A stretch of 64,000 nucleotides of DNA. Source: Lycocorax pyrrhopterus obiensis (taxonomy: Eukaryota > Chordata > Aves > Passeriformes > Paradisaeidae). Both the position numbers and the translations under genes were made by a program. Location: contig JACSVZ010000001.1 in assembly GCA_014706295.1 (NCBI GenBank), forward strand, positions 79,916,237-79,980,236, written 5' to 3'. Each line of letters starts with the position of its first letter. The stretch's first letter is position 1. Below are positions 52,258 to 63,390 of the stretch, piece after piece. Under the pieces are notes generated by a model that worked only from the letters and a program-made list of their open reading frames with translations, was not told the origin of the DNA and searched no databases.

Positions 52258-52410
52258 CTCCAGCAATGTAATGCCCATTAGATCATCCAGTTCAGCTCCC
52301 AGTCCCTGTCAGATTGTTCTCTACAAATATTTTCCTCATATGAGGTCTTGCATTCAGTTTACTACATCGTAGACTTTCCACTGCTTCTCTTGGAAAAGAG
52401 TGGATCAAGA
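52258..52410 (-). mobile_element. ancient CR1/L3-type LINE 3' fragment (antisense)
   Basis: Despite heavy divergence the order ATTAGATCATCCAGTTCAG, AGATTGTTCTCTACA, TATTTTCCTCATATGAG and TTTCCACTGCTTCTCTTGG follows the complement of the 3' end of old amniote CR1-type elements. In those the corresponding words are AGATCATCTAGTCCA, GGATTGTTCCCTACA and CTTCCACTGCTTCCCTTGG. It is clearly older than the bird-type tails at 41 and 47 kb. The boundaries are approximate. It has no coding capacity. Confidence 0.65.
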
Positions 52411-55400
52411 ATACTAGGAAACATCAAATCACATTGAATATGTCATTCCGGACTGTAAACAAACAAAGCTAAAAATAATTTCAGGACCATGTACAGTGGA
52501 AACCTTCCACTTCGAAAAAAACTACCAAACAGCTCCTCTAAGGGCACTCTTGCATATCTGTATAGTCGTAGGTTTTCCTTTGTCAGATATTTTTATTTAA
52601 AATGTAAGATAAGAAAGAATATTCTAGAAGCTCAGAACAGTGGTTTCTCTTGGAGAGATAGAAAATGAAGCAGACTTGTGGTTCTGCTGCTTGTTTACGT
52701 GTCATCCTCCCTTAATGGTAAATAATTATAAGCAGAATCAAATGATAGATATCTGCTGTGCTGAATTCCACTGTTCTGATTTAGTTACACTAAGCATGGA
52801 GGTTTTGAGTCTGATTTTTAAAACTGTCAGGCGCCAAATGGCATGCTTCGCATTAGCCTGCAGTTCTGTACCTAATTTGCATTCAGTTATGCAAATTAAA
52901 CATTTGACTTGAGTAATCACACACAAATCAGCATGTCTGATCATTTGCACACATGCTTATTCACTTCATTTGCTCAAATAAAATATATACTCAAACTAAG
53001 TAGACAGCTTAATCTGTAACCATTTTAGTAAACAGCTTCAGAATTTCTGAGGCTGATAATGTTGTTTCTTAATAGGGCAGCTGCAAGCAGTTAATAGTGT
53101 AGGCATCTTTTAATAAAATTTCCCTTGTGTGTTTTTGCATGCCTTTGGAATCTGTTACTGATGGACATAGGGCTGCCTGAATGCATGGAAAGTCAAATGC
53201 GTGGAAGTTTGCTAAAGCTGACCTTCAGTTGTATTCTTGTCTGTTGGTAGGCTAAAAGCAAGTAGGAAAAAATAACCCTGAGGTCTAGTTAGAACATAAC
53301 CTGGTTTGGGCAGCTTAAGCAAGAAGTGCATCTACACATATGCTTGATAGAAATGTGCAAATTTAGCCTTTTCCTGCAGTGAAAGAAGCAAAAAATAAAA
53401 TTACTTCTGTACCCAAATATTCATTCTGTCAGTAGCATTCCTCTGTTCCAGGAAGTTGCAATAATATGGATTGCTATCTGATGACAGAATATCAGCTTTT
53501 GGAAGAAATGTGAAATTATTTATCAAATGAAGCAGAAAGTGGGGGTTCAAAATATTTCAAATACATTCAGTTCTTGAGGGAAAAGTGGCTCTTGGCACAG
53601 GCACAGAAAACTGCCTTGATACACTAATGCTCAACAAATCTATGAAAAATGCATTTGATAAGCAAGGTCTTTTGCAATTAAGATCGTTTCATTATTTCTT
53701 TGTGTACAAAATTGGAATGCAACCAGTTCTTGTAAATTAGATAAATAAGCAGTTTAGGAATTAATCCTAAAAAAAGATTCAAAGAAAATAATATTATTCC
53801 TCTGAGGCTGCTATAGGACACCCTGCAGGGCGGTGCAGCACCAAAGCTGCATGCCTGCATGGTGAACTCTGAAGGCTGTTTGCCATAGGTAAACCATGTC
53901 TTGTATCACATTCAAAACTGTTCAGGCAGGTGAAGAAGGCTGGGACACATGAAGGGAACTCTGTAGTGAATTACAGAAAGCGAAAGTCTGTCTGAAATCA
54001 TGATGGTGCTGAGATCTCTGCTTCTCTGTATACACTAGGATTCTTTGAGGCATATTCACTGAGCCTTTGGTACCCAAGGAAATGCGCTCTCAGAAGCATC
54101 AGCTGTTGTTTTCAGGCATCATCATGAGTTAGATGTCACGTTAATTAACCCATCTGCGTCTCTCTTGGTCAGATACATTACATCCATGGTGGTCAAGCTG
54201 GCCTGATTCCTGCCAGAATAACTCATGGTCAGGAGAGGAGCTGCTGATGCCTACATAAGGCATCTTTAATTAAAAATGGACTCTTGCTCAAAAAGTCCAA
54301 GGTGGTCCTGGCAGTGATAGTCCAAGAAACAGTGCTATCTCCCCACCATCCATCCACACCTTGCCACACACCTGCACAGACAGCTGCAGGGAGTATTTAG
54401 AAGACCTCAAGTGATAAAAAAAAATGTAGTGTCTAAAGCAAACCTGCAAGGGCAGTTTTGGTTGGCAGAGTCGTGCAGGCCCTGAGCATGGCTTGACTTT
54501 GGGGGAGGCTGGGAAGCTGCCTGGCCAGAGCCAGGCCCCGTGACCTCAGACTAAACAGCCCCTTTACGAACAATGGGGGTGAGAGATAAGTTTTGCTTTG
54601 TTTTGGTCTCCATATTAATTGTGATTAAAAATAGAGCCCTCAGCAGTGGAAGAGAGCAAAACAAGAGTGGCATTGTTAGCTTTATCAGGAGAAACAGGGA
54701 GCATGAAGGATGAAAACATGAGGCAAGAAGAGAGACCAAGGACTGTGTCAGTCTGGACCACCCGTTTCCCCCAGCTCAATCTACCTGCTCATTTTCAGTG
54801 CAGAACAATAATACATTTTTCTCCATGCTTTGTGCTTAAATGGAAGTTTTAGCCTGTCAGTAGTTAGTGCCTGGAGATGACAATCCTGTTCTTAGATCAT
54901 CCATTCCCTGCCTCCAGTTCAGGATTACAGCTAAGTAATTTGATGTTCTCAAGACTTTAGCACTGGAACTAAAATCTCAGCCTCACTGGGATTTCCAATA
55001 ACAACATATCCATCAGTTTCAACAGATTTCACCCAAGGGAAGTAACATTCCAGCTTACTCTGGAGGTCTTTGCTGGGTTGATCTGTAGAAGGTGAAGACT
55101 GCAACATTGTAGACTCAGCCTCAGACCCGTGTAGGGAGATGCTTCTGACAGATCAGTGCTTACATTTTCTAGTGGTTTGTTTGCTGTGTGGATGAATTTG
55201 GGCTTAGTGATGAGAGAGGAGTGTGGAAGCTTCATTTGAAACAGTATGGGACAGAAATACCCAGAAACAGATCCCATCAGCATTCATTAGTATTTGTTTT
55301 ACTACACCAGCAGCCAATGACACTTACCACATGAAAGCTCCATTTTCGTGGCTGTTACATGAATATAAATATAATAAATGACATTTGCACACCAGAAGAC

Positions 55401-55544
55401 ATAAGATCCTAAGAAACTTTTTGTATTCCTTCCCAATGTATTTCTTAAGTGCTCACCCCCAAACCAAGAGCAGTTTGAGATTAACAGAGCAAGTGAAAAA
55501 AAGTGCAATTTTTCATTTCATGTCATAAACAGTACAGATATGGA
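52411..55544. other. non-coding DNA, no recognisable gene
   Basis: I see no gene or repeat in this 3.1 kb. Open frames are below 95 codons, and the sequence is moderately AT-rich, with TAATTA and ATGCAAAT-like words (for example ATGCAAATTAAA near 52890) that could be homeodomain or POU sites in conserved DNA. Confidence 0.55.
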
Positions 55545-56803
55545 GTCTGGACTGGCTGAGACCAAAGGTTTGTCTGATTCCATATGTGATCACTCCTAGT
55601 GGTCATTATTATGACCAGACAAGCAAACACTAGCCTTCCCCACAATGCTCTCCCAGCCTCCAACCATCTTTGGCTAAGCATCAATAAATGGAGTATTTGC
55701 ATTCAATAACTTGAATGGATTTTTTGTCAATTAGTTTATCCAGTTGCTTTCTGAAGCCATTTAAACTTACAGCATGAATGACATCCTGCTAAAAATAGTT
55801 CCGTAGTTGTGTCTCACATCAGGACCTCCTTGTCTGCTTTTACTTTGCAGTGTGCTCATTTGACATGACGTCCTCCAACTCCTGAATTGGAAGATTAATT
55901 GATTTCTGTTCATATTTCTCCTTCAAATTTTCCTTTCCTGGCCTGAAAAAGTCTTGGTCTATTTAACTTGTTCCTCTATGGAAGGTGGTTTTTTTTCCTT
56001 TGATAGTCCTTTTTGCCCTTCTCTGTATATTTTTCTTTCTACTATGTTTTTTTTTATGATAGGAGTGGATTTAGACACTGCCAGCACTATGTATCTTTGC
56101 TTTGCTCTCTGTTCCTTTGCTGGCATTCAGCTTGTTCTCTGAGCACTTGCATTTCTGAGCACTGAGATGGTGTTATAGCACATTCTATTCTGACCTTGGG
56201 ACCTTCATTCCAAGGAGCAAGACTGAGTTTAGGTGCCATCACTGTAGGTAGAGTAAGAACTGTTTAGTATGTGCTGAATTTTATATTTGTCTGTATTGAA
56301 CTTCATCTGCTCTTCTATCACCTAGATGCTGGTATTCTTCCTTGCTTGTGAGTTTTCACTCATAATTTGCTCTTACCCTTCTGTTCTGCCTTTTAAGCAA
56401 TGTGAAGAGCTTCCCTCTTACCCACAACAGCTTAATTTCTTTAAGCATCTCTAGCAAGTGATCTTGTTGAGCGCCTTTGGGCACAAGCTTTCCAGTTAAG
56501 CTGTGTCAATTGAATACCGCTTGTTCACGTGCTTGTTATCTACTTCAAAATCCTTACTAGGGTTGTGAAGTACAATTTTCCTTTGCAAAAGCTGAGCTGG
56601 AACTCTCCAGTACACCCAATTTATCCCCATGTCACCTAAAACTATTCTTTAAAGTTTTTTTTTTATATCAACATTTTACCTGGTATAAGCATTTTCCTTA
56701 GAACCTTTTTAAAAATGGTGCCATATTTGCCACTTTCCAGTGTTCTGATGCCAAGATCATTTTCAGCCAACAGCTGCACATTATAGTTAGCAGTTCAGCT
56801 AAA
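55545..56803 (-). mobile_element. ancient CR1-family LINE, 1.26 kb antisense copy with RT relic
   Basis: The plus strand follows, in order, the complement of the long CR1 elements known from turtles and crocodilians: ACTGGCTGAGACCAAAGG (55551), a TTGGCTAAGCAT segment (55671), CCTTTCCTGGCCTGAAAAAG (55931), CTATGGAAGG and TTGCCCTTCTCTGTA (55975-56030), and GAACTTCATCTGC (56299). Then comes RT-coding sequence to about 56803. Its 3' UTR is at the low coordinates. Relative to the remembered consensus there is a deletion near 56330-56400. The age implied is older than birds, so this should be an orthologous fossil in other birds and perhaps reptiles. It has no active coding capacity. Confidence 0.8.
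56440..56740 (-). pseudogene. reverse-transcriptase domain relic of the ancient CR1
   Basis: Read on the minus strand from high to low coordinates the relic shows ANMAPFLKRF (56701-56730), matching the usual ANVxPIFKKG start of the RT fingers. A PGKM corresponding to the conserved SVPGK follows (about 56670-56680). Next are LESxxxxFxKxxC traces of the ESQHGFxKGKSC motif (about 56575-56610) and KLVPKGA in place of the FDKVPHxRLL helix (about 56470-56490). The frame is broken repeatedly by indels, including an A/T-run near 56655, and stop codons. It is non-functional and is reported because it anchors the identity and orientation of the element. Confidence 0.7.
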
Positions 56804-57894
56804 TAGAGATGGAAGCAGAAAAAATACTGATTTTTTTAAAAAATTTATTTTTAGTTTCCTGGAAAAGAGTTTAGTTTTGCAAGTTTCTGAATGACCTGGC
56901 ATTTTAGTTTGCTCCTAATGTCAACCCGTAACATTTAGTGATTATCTGCTAGTTTATCTTTTCACTTTATGACAAATATTGTGATAAAGGACACTCGGCC
57001 AGTCAGAGAGTAGAGAAGCTGACCTGTGCTGCAAGCACTGGGAAATCAAAAATGAAATGACAAACACAAAAAACTAACAGTAATCTGGAAACAAAGCTAA
57101 ATAAAACTCACATACAATAGAAAACTTGAAAAGAGGCAAAATAAATCAATTTTATTTTGAGTTGTTCTCAATACTTTTCCATTTCAAAGGGGTTGCTGTT
57201 CTCAGTGAAAACCCAACTTTGCTGTAAATGTTTCTTCCACTGTTAGAACTGAGCTTGGAGGAAAGCAGCTTGTTCAGCAGTATCTGTTACTCATCAGGGA
57301 TGTTGTATATTTAAACTGACGTAGGACTGCGCTACAGAGGCTGGAAACATTAAATAACGTGCAAGTTTGTGTTTCCTTGTGAACATAATTGCCTGACCTC
57401 TACAGCAGATGCAATTTGCCAAGATTTTCTTAACAAAGGCAGTGACCTTAGTTTACTACATCGTATGAATGTGTTCAAGCTTTGGCACTGGCGTATACCA
57501 CATTCCCTTTCTTTCCTCTGCAGTTTTCCCTATTGTTTAACTCACTCTATTTACTTGAGGCCCAAAAGAACCGGCACAAACTACCTGCTCCACCACACGT
57601 ATTGATTAGGCTGATATTGAATTACAGTTCCTTATTTTAAGAAGTTCTGTCAATGTGCAGTCCTGCGGAGCGTTGTTTATGAAATAAGGCTGTTACAAGG
57701 TCAGAGGACTAGCAACCCCGTGGGATGGTAAATGGCATTGCAAACTGTATACTGTTAATTATTTAACATGTCTTCAGATGGGTGATTTGAACTGTACTGT
57801 CTCATCTTTCACAGCTAAATACTGAAGATGACTCAAAAGCTTTTATGGCCTAAATCATCCAGGGTAATTTACCTCTGAAAACTGAGATGGTAAA

Positions 57895-57926
57895 GAAACA
57901 GAAAAACAGAAACAGAAAAAGAAAGC
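57895..57926. repeat. (CAGAAA)n-like short purine repeat
   Basis: Four to five imperfect copies of CAGAAA/CAGAAAAA in tandem, all but the C positions being purine. It is a small microsatellite without apparent function. Confidence 0.75.
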
Positions 57927-58479
57927 TGAGTTTCTTGCAGATTTGAATCATTGTCCCTTTGCATTCCATTTTTTTTTACTAACCACCACACACCCAGTTC
58001 CTTCTCCTGTGTTCTATAACATCCTCACCAAGCAAAAGACATTAGATGCCCTCCGGGTCACTTTGTACCTGTGCCAGCCTCTGGTGCACAAATATGTGTG
58101 GGTTCAACCAGCGCCTCCCTTATCTGCTGGGTATTCTCTTCCCAGCCACTAATTTTCATGAAATCTGTAAGAGTTTTGCTTTTCTGAGACTCCTGCCAGT
58201 CTGTCAAATCTGACTGGAATGCACTCACTGTTGGCAGAGAGAGGAGGAAAATGCAAAGACCCTCAGGAACCGAAATTCCCATGGCCTAGCGCTCTTTTAT
58301 GCTTATTGTCTCTGGAAATCAAAAGTCCCCTGTGTCAATCACCCAGCCAAGAACATGCTATTTGAATATAACCATCTATTTAAAAGTAGATCATATTATG
58401 GGTGTATCCTGCAAAAGTTCACTAATGACAAGCTACTTCACATATAAGCTGCCCCTTAAAGCTCCACAATGGAGAGAAA

Positions 58480-58830
58480 AAAACATCCTTTACTCCTTTG
58501 CTTCATTTTCTCTTTCTTCTTTAGTTCACCAGCATCTTGCTGGTGAAGGACAGATTGAGTTCTGTCCTCCACTTCTTTGGACTAAATCATACAGTGTTAG
58601 TCTTCCCTTCCTCATTTTCTGAGATGTGTCATTCCCTTCTTTTTTCTATGTCCTTTATATTTTCTTTTTCCTTCCATGTCCAACTTTGCCATCATCTCCT
58701 CTTTTCTCTCTGCTCTTCTACCCATGTCATGTTTCCTTCTCATCCTTATCTCCCTGCCTCATAATTTACTCTTTTATTCTCTGTCCCCTGATCCTCTTTA
58801 CTATCTTCTACTTGAATTGCACCATGCCTG
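58480..58830. repeat. pyrimidine-skewed low-complexity stretch
   Basis: On the plus strand this 350-bp stretch is dominated by C and T (TTTTCTC, TTCCTT and CTCTTTT words) but interrupted often enough not to be a microsatellite. Three overlapping frames encode Ser/Leu/Phe-rich peptides that follow from the composition. It might be a degraded polypyrimidine microsatellite or the strong strand skew of a long intron. Confidence 0.55.
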
Positions 58831-59697
58831 TATGAACTCATGCCTTCTAAAATTCATTTCATCCATTTTGGTCAGAAAGGGGAGTTGAGGGCAGCAAGAC
58901 TGCTTGAGTGGGCACCATATTAACTCAGGCTCAAGTTTTCCAGTGGAGTTTAAACAGCTGCTCAGCTTTGACACTTAATCCCCATTAATTTTGAGTAGGA
59001 TTTAGGGGTCTAAATCCCTCTGAGCCTCTGGTCCCAGGTCAGCAACATTATCCATCCCACATGGCAGCACCTTAGCAAGACCCTCACAAAACTTACACTA
59101 TAAATGACAGAAGTGGCCAATATACGTGGCCACTTTTTGCTGTGCTTATGTCATCTCACCTGCTTCCTAATTAACTTGCAGTTGTGCTGATTGGTGGGGA
59201 TATACTTGGGGATGTACTTGTGCCTGAAACCATGATAAAAAGCTGCTGGGGGAAGAAGCTGAGAGGGGAAAAGGTCAGAGAAATATGGAAACTTGGGTAC
59301 TGTGGGGGATGTAAGACTGTCAGTTTGTGGATTGCCAGATTTCAGCAGGTTCTCAGGAGAATTATGTCTCTATGCACATTCTTCTCCCTTTTGCTCTCTC
59401 CAACGCTACAACAAGGAGAACTGAAGGAAACTGTGAGTAGGAAGGCAGATTTTCCAGTTCCCTTTGTAGGAATGACCCACTTAACCGATGATACAATCAG
59501 GGTATTTGCTCCTTTTTGCTGCTTCCAGTAAGGGATGTTCAAAAGCAAAATGCCCATTCATTGGGATGCCCAGTGTCCAAATTGGCTTGCACAAAGGAGT
59601 TAATCTTGTCCTCAGCAATCCTATTTGTTCAGGTGCAAAACAAGTGTCTGGAGTAGCTAGCAATCTAAATACAGATACTGGCGCCTAAAAAAACGCC

Positions 59698-59748
59698 AGG
59701 AAAGAAAAGAAAAAAAATAAATTAAAAAAAGAAAGAGAAAGAAAGAAG
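59698..59748. repeat. A-rich/GAAA purine tract
   Basis: A run of A with GAAA and AGAAAG units, almost all purine on the plus strand. A short TGGCG...CGCCA inverted repeat sits at its left edge (59679-59698). It may be a decayed poly(A) tail, but no retrotransposed body was recognised upstream. Confidence 0.75.
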
Positions 59749-60171
59749 ACCATTTCAGGCAAGCCATAGTGAGCCCAAGCAAATTTCAAGTAAATTAATT
59801 GTGGAACAACACAGTGTATGATTTTGGCCTCCTAAAATGGAACATATTCCTTATAAAATGGGCACACTGTGCGGCTCTCTGACGTTTCCAAATGAAACAA
59901 TAGGACCACTAGAATGGAAAGTCTGCAGGAACGGCAGACAAGGAAAGGAAGTTTAGGTTGAACAAAGGTTTTGTTCATTTTTACAGCCCCTAGAGGAAGA
60001 GTAGTGCTGTACAGAAGCTGTTAATGATGGGCTGGATTGGACGGCCGAAACCAGTGCCAAGATCTAAATGTGTTTTTACTCCAAACTCCTCCCCAGCTGT
60101 CCAGATACCCTGCAGAATTTCCAGCTGGTGTGAACCCCATGGGCTTCTGGATCAGCACAAAAAGAAAGGAT

Positions 60172-60184
60172 GGGGGGGGGGGGG
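60172..60184. repeat. G13 homopolymer
   Basis: Thirteen consecutive G residues follow GAAAGGAT. Long G runs are length-unstable and a frequent place for assembly or sequencing errors, so the exact count is uncertain. Confidence 0.9.
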
Positions 60185-60528
60185 CAATCCTATCCATAGT
60201 TTGCACGTCACCTTCTTGCTTGATAAATGCAATTCACTTGCATGAAATAGCAAATCATTAAGCTTTATCTGACAAACTTGCAAGTTGACCTAAAGTCTTG
60301 GGTTGTAGGAAGGAACTGCTGTGCTGAGGGCTTGCTCAGGTAACTATGGCAACTCTGCTTCTCCATTAGGCTTTGAAAGAATTGTCCTTAAGTGAAAACA
60401 GCTCCAGCCTACCATCGCTGTTTAATAAATAATCTGCCAGTGGAGGAGGATTCAGGTTTGGAGAAGCTGTGCTTCCTTTCAACTAGGCTGGAAAATAGAA
60501 AAGTAAAATTCAGCAAAGCCTTTTTCAG

Positions 60529-60634
60529 AATTTCCATGACATGACTTTGCTCCCCGGGCATGTAAACAAATCCCTCACGCACTCCCGGGGCTCGTCAGAG
60601 GGGTACGGGCTCCGGGACCTGCTCCTCACAGCAG
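60529..60634 (+). other. possible 106-nt exon (splice-site pair with open frame)
   Basis: A pyrimidine stretch ending CTTTTTCAG at 60528 could be a splice acceptor, and CAG|GTAAAT at 60632-60640 a splice donor. The 106 bases between carry six CpGs and are open in frame 1 for 35 codons with one base left over. An open frame of this length has a high chance of arising randomly, so the signal is weak. I do not recognise the encoded peptide. CCCCGGG and CCCGGGG words give it a small GC-rich core. Confidence 0.15.
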
Positions 60635-62817
60635 GTAAATGCAGAATTAGAGCTCATGAACTGCTTTTGCTCGTAGTCTCCCTGCTGTACTTGAAGTAAT
60701 TTCTAAGCTGTATGTCACCATTTCAGATCTACATGAGCAAAATGAGATGTTTCTTTGTATTAGGCAGTGAGGGAAAGAAAAGGCGAGAAACCTTTTGAAA
60801 TTTTTCATTCAAGACCGTCAGGGGGAGATTCAACCTGTGTAGTTCTGCAATATGTCAAAGTGCATCAGGGTCAGAAAATAACACTGCACAGTTCCTGAGT
60901 GGGAATGATGTTTACAGGCTTTTCTTTTACAAGTTTGGATTCTGCCAGGGACATTACATGAGAACTTACAATTTGTTCTTTATAACTGAGAGCCGTTTTG
61001 AATAGTAGCCAGGCAGTCCAGGCCAGGTTCTTCTTTTAGGCTCTGATGCAGCAAGGATGGGCCTTAGGGCCTGTTATGAGTTTTCTATTGGCTTCAGTCA
61101 GGATTGGGTCACTTGGGCATCTCAGAGGCCTAAAGGTGAGACACCTTGGTCAGCAGCAGACTCACTTCTCCTGCCTCTCCCTGCAGCAGAGTGAAGGAGG
61201 AATGGCCAAAGCAGAGCAGCTTCGCCCTGCTGCTCAAGCATGTCCATGTATTTTGAAGCCTGAGGCGTCTCTGTTCCAGCGCACATTTTGTACTTGGCTG
61301 TATGACCTCTTCTTCACGAGACGGGGTGGGCAGCACGATGTATTCAGAAGCGTTGTCAGATAAATAGACAAAAGCTGCTGGGGCCAGCTGAGCGACTTCC
61401 ACAGAGAGGGTCTTACAGGTCTTACAGATGCCTGACAGGGTCTATGGTACCTTTCAGACCTAAGCATTTTAAATCCTGTCCAGTCTCCTGACCAGCAAGG
61501 AGAGCTCTCACCCCACCTGTGACCTCCCTTCCCTCTGTCCATGGGCATGCTCTCTGCAAGGAAGGCAAAGGCACTGAGGGCCATAGTGTGCCCTTTCTTC
61601 CCTCCCTGCCCTCTCACTGTGTGAATCCCATCCAAGTCTTCCTGCCAATATCTACTGGTTTCTGCCAGCATAAACAGTGGCAGAGGGCCACAGGGGCTGC
61701 AATTCCACTTATGAGGAGAGGAACAATAAGAGATCAGTTTGGTCCAGAAAACATATGGAAGTGGAAAAAATGGAGGCATGACAAAAGCAAAGAGAAGATC
61801 TACAGAAATGGTACCTGCATGATCTCTCCAAAATACTGCAGAACCATGGTAGGGCCACCTCTGCCTTCCCCAGGTCCATAGCCTGGGGGGAAGACAGCAG
61901 TTCAGACCCCTGGAACATGGTCCCACAAGGATGCAGGATCCAGTGGGATCCTTCAGAGAGAGGCACCTGCCTCAGCTTTGTCCATTGGGCACCAAGATAA
62001 TGAAGCCACTAGCACCACCAGGCAGGAACAGGACCTGGTCACCACCCCTGGACAAGGCAGAGGAAATGCCATGGACAGTGCCAGGATGAGTGGGATGACT
62101 GAGGAAATGAAAGGAAATGTGTTCCCTGCTGAAACCTCCAAATTTGGAAGATGCCTTCCACCCTGTCATATCTCTGTTTTCTCGAGATCTGTTGGTTCCT
62201 GAGCTGAAGATTAAGGCTTGCAGGCTGATAGACACTCTCTGGTTATTGTCTATGAGACTAAGACATGAAGTCATTAAAAATAACTCCTCTTGCCACTACC
62301 CAAATAACTCAGTAGGGTTGAGTGACTGTAACCCAATTTGACCTTTTGTCATTCCGAGTGCTGCTATTGTGAGGCTGCAGTTTCATCATTTGTGGAGAGC
62401 AAATTCCCCTCCAAACAAAGGCCAAACCAGAGCCAGAGCGTTGTGCACATCTCTGGGAGAGCAGGGTGGAGTGGCCATGCCCAAGTTCTCTCTGAGCTGA
62501 GGCAGCCCCAAAATCACCGCGTTTCTGGGGAGGGGTTGTCACAGGGGATGGCTGAGAGCCTTCCGTACTCATGTGGAGTGAAGGTTTATCACTGCAATCT
62601 ATCAAGATTTGGACAAAGTGAGCCTTTGTAAGTGAGATAAAGTTTCCACTCCTGACTGAAGAAAGGAGGGGGAGGAAAGGGAGAGAGGCTCAGAGCCTTA
62701 GAGTCCTAACATTTAGATGTCTTAATTAAAGGTAAACTTTTCCTTTGGGGTGGCTGTGGTTAGAGCAGCAGGCAGAGAGACCAGACAGCACAGGCTAAAT
62801 AGAGAGAAAAAAAGACT

Positions 62818-62843
62818 CTTTCTTTTTTTTCTTTTTTTTTTTT
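62818..62843. repeat. T-rich tract
   Basis: Mostly T with three C interruptions, preceded by an AGAGAGAAAAAAAGA stretch that is roughly complementary to it, so the pair could fold back. It is a simple low-complexity sequence. Confidence 0.8.
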
Positions 62844-63082
62844 CCCCAAACATTCACTTTGGCCTCAGTCTGAAATGGCTTTGAAACTGCAGACACCTTC
62901 ATGTAAATGTTCTTAATAAAGAAAAAAAAAAAGACCTCTGCAGGACATTTGTAATCCTTCTGATTTAGATGTTTTAATAATGTGCAAGTTTATCTTGGAA
63001 GATGGTGGCTGACCTGAAATTGATATCTCTGCCAACGTAAGGCTAAAAGCTCAGACAGAAGACTTAAATAAAATAATATAGT

Positions 63083-63156
63083 ATGTGTCTGTGTGTGTGC
63101 GTGCATATATATACACACATATATATATAGACATATATATGCATGTGCTATATAAA
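63083..63156. repeat. (TG)n/(TA)n/(CA)n compound alternating tract
   Basis: A 74-base stretch of almost strict purine-pyrimidine alternation: TGTGTGTG, then CATATATATACACACA, TATATATATA and TATATATGCATGTG. Such tracts can adopt Z-form or cruciform DNA and are polymorphic. It lies about 70 bases from the AT-rich segment at 63190. Confidence 0.92.
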
Positions 63157-63179
63157 CACATCTTTAAATAATCATAAAC

Positions 63180-63390
63180 TCCCTTTAAAAATTATTTCAG
63201 CACAAATTAAGGTATAGACAGCATCTGATTGGCTCAGTCAGTACAGAGTGGTGCCCCATGATATATTCATTTCCTATTCTGGTGTGGTTAATTGGGTATT
63301 TCAATTTAATTACTGCAGTCAATAGCACTTTCGGTTGAGTGTCTTAAGTGTTCATTTAATTTACTGTAGATTTAATAAGGCAGCGGTTGT
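63180..63390. promoter_or_regulatory. AT-rich enhancer-like segment with homeodomain sites
   Basis: Within 210 bases there are TAATTA (63307-63312), TTAATTGG (near 63288) and an inverted CCAAT box (GATTGG at 63227-63232). CTCAGTCAG and TTTCAGCACAAATTAAGG words, of the kind bound by MAF- or homeodomain-class factors, are also present. The sequence is non-repetitive, AT-rich and lacks CpG until its end, like many conserved non-coding elements near developmental genes. No conservation data were available, so this is inference. Confidence 0.3.

Noticed and set aside
62905..62934. AATAAAG followed by a run of A, as at the end of a processed retrocopy
   Set aside because: No gene-like body upstream, no target-site duplication seen, and similar A-runs are frequent here.
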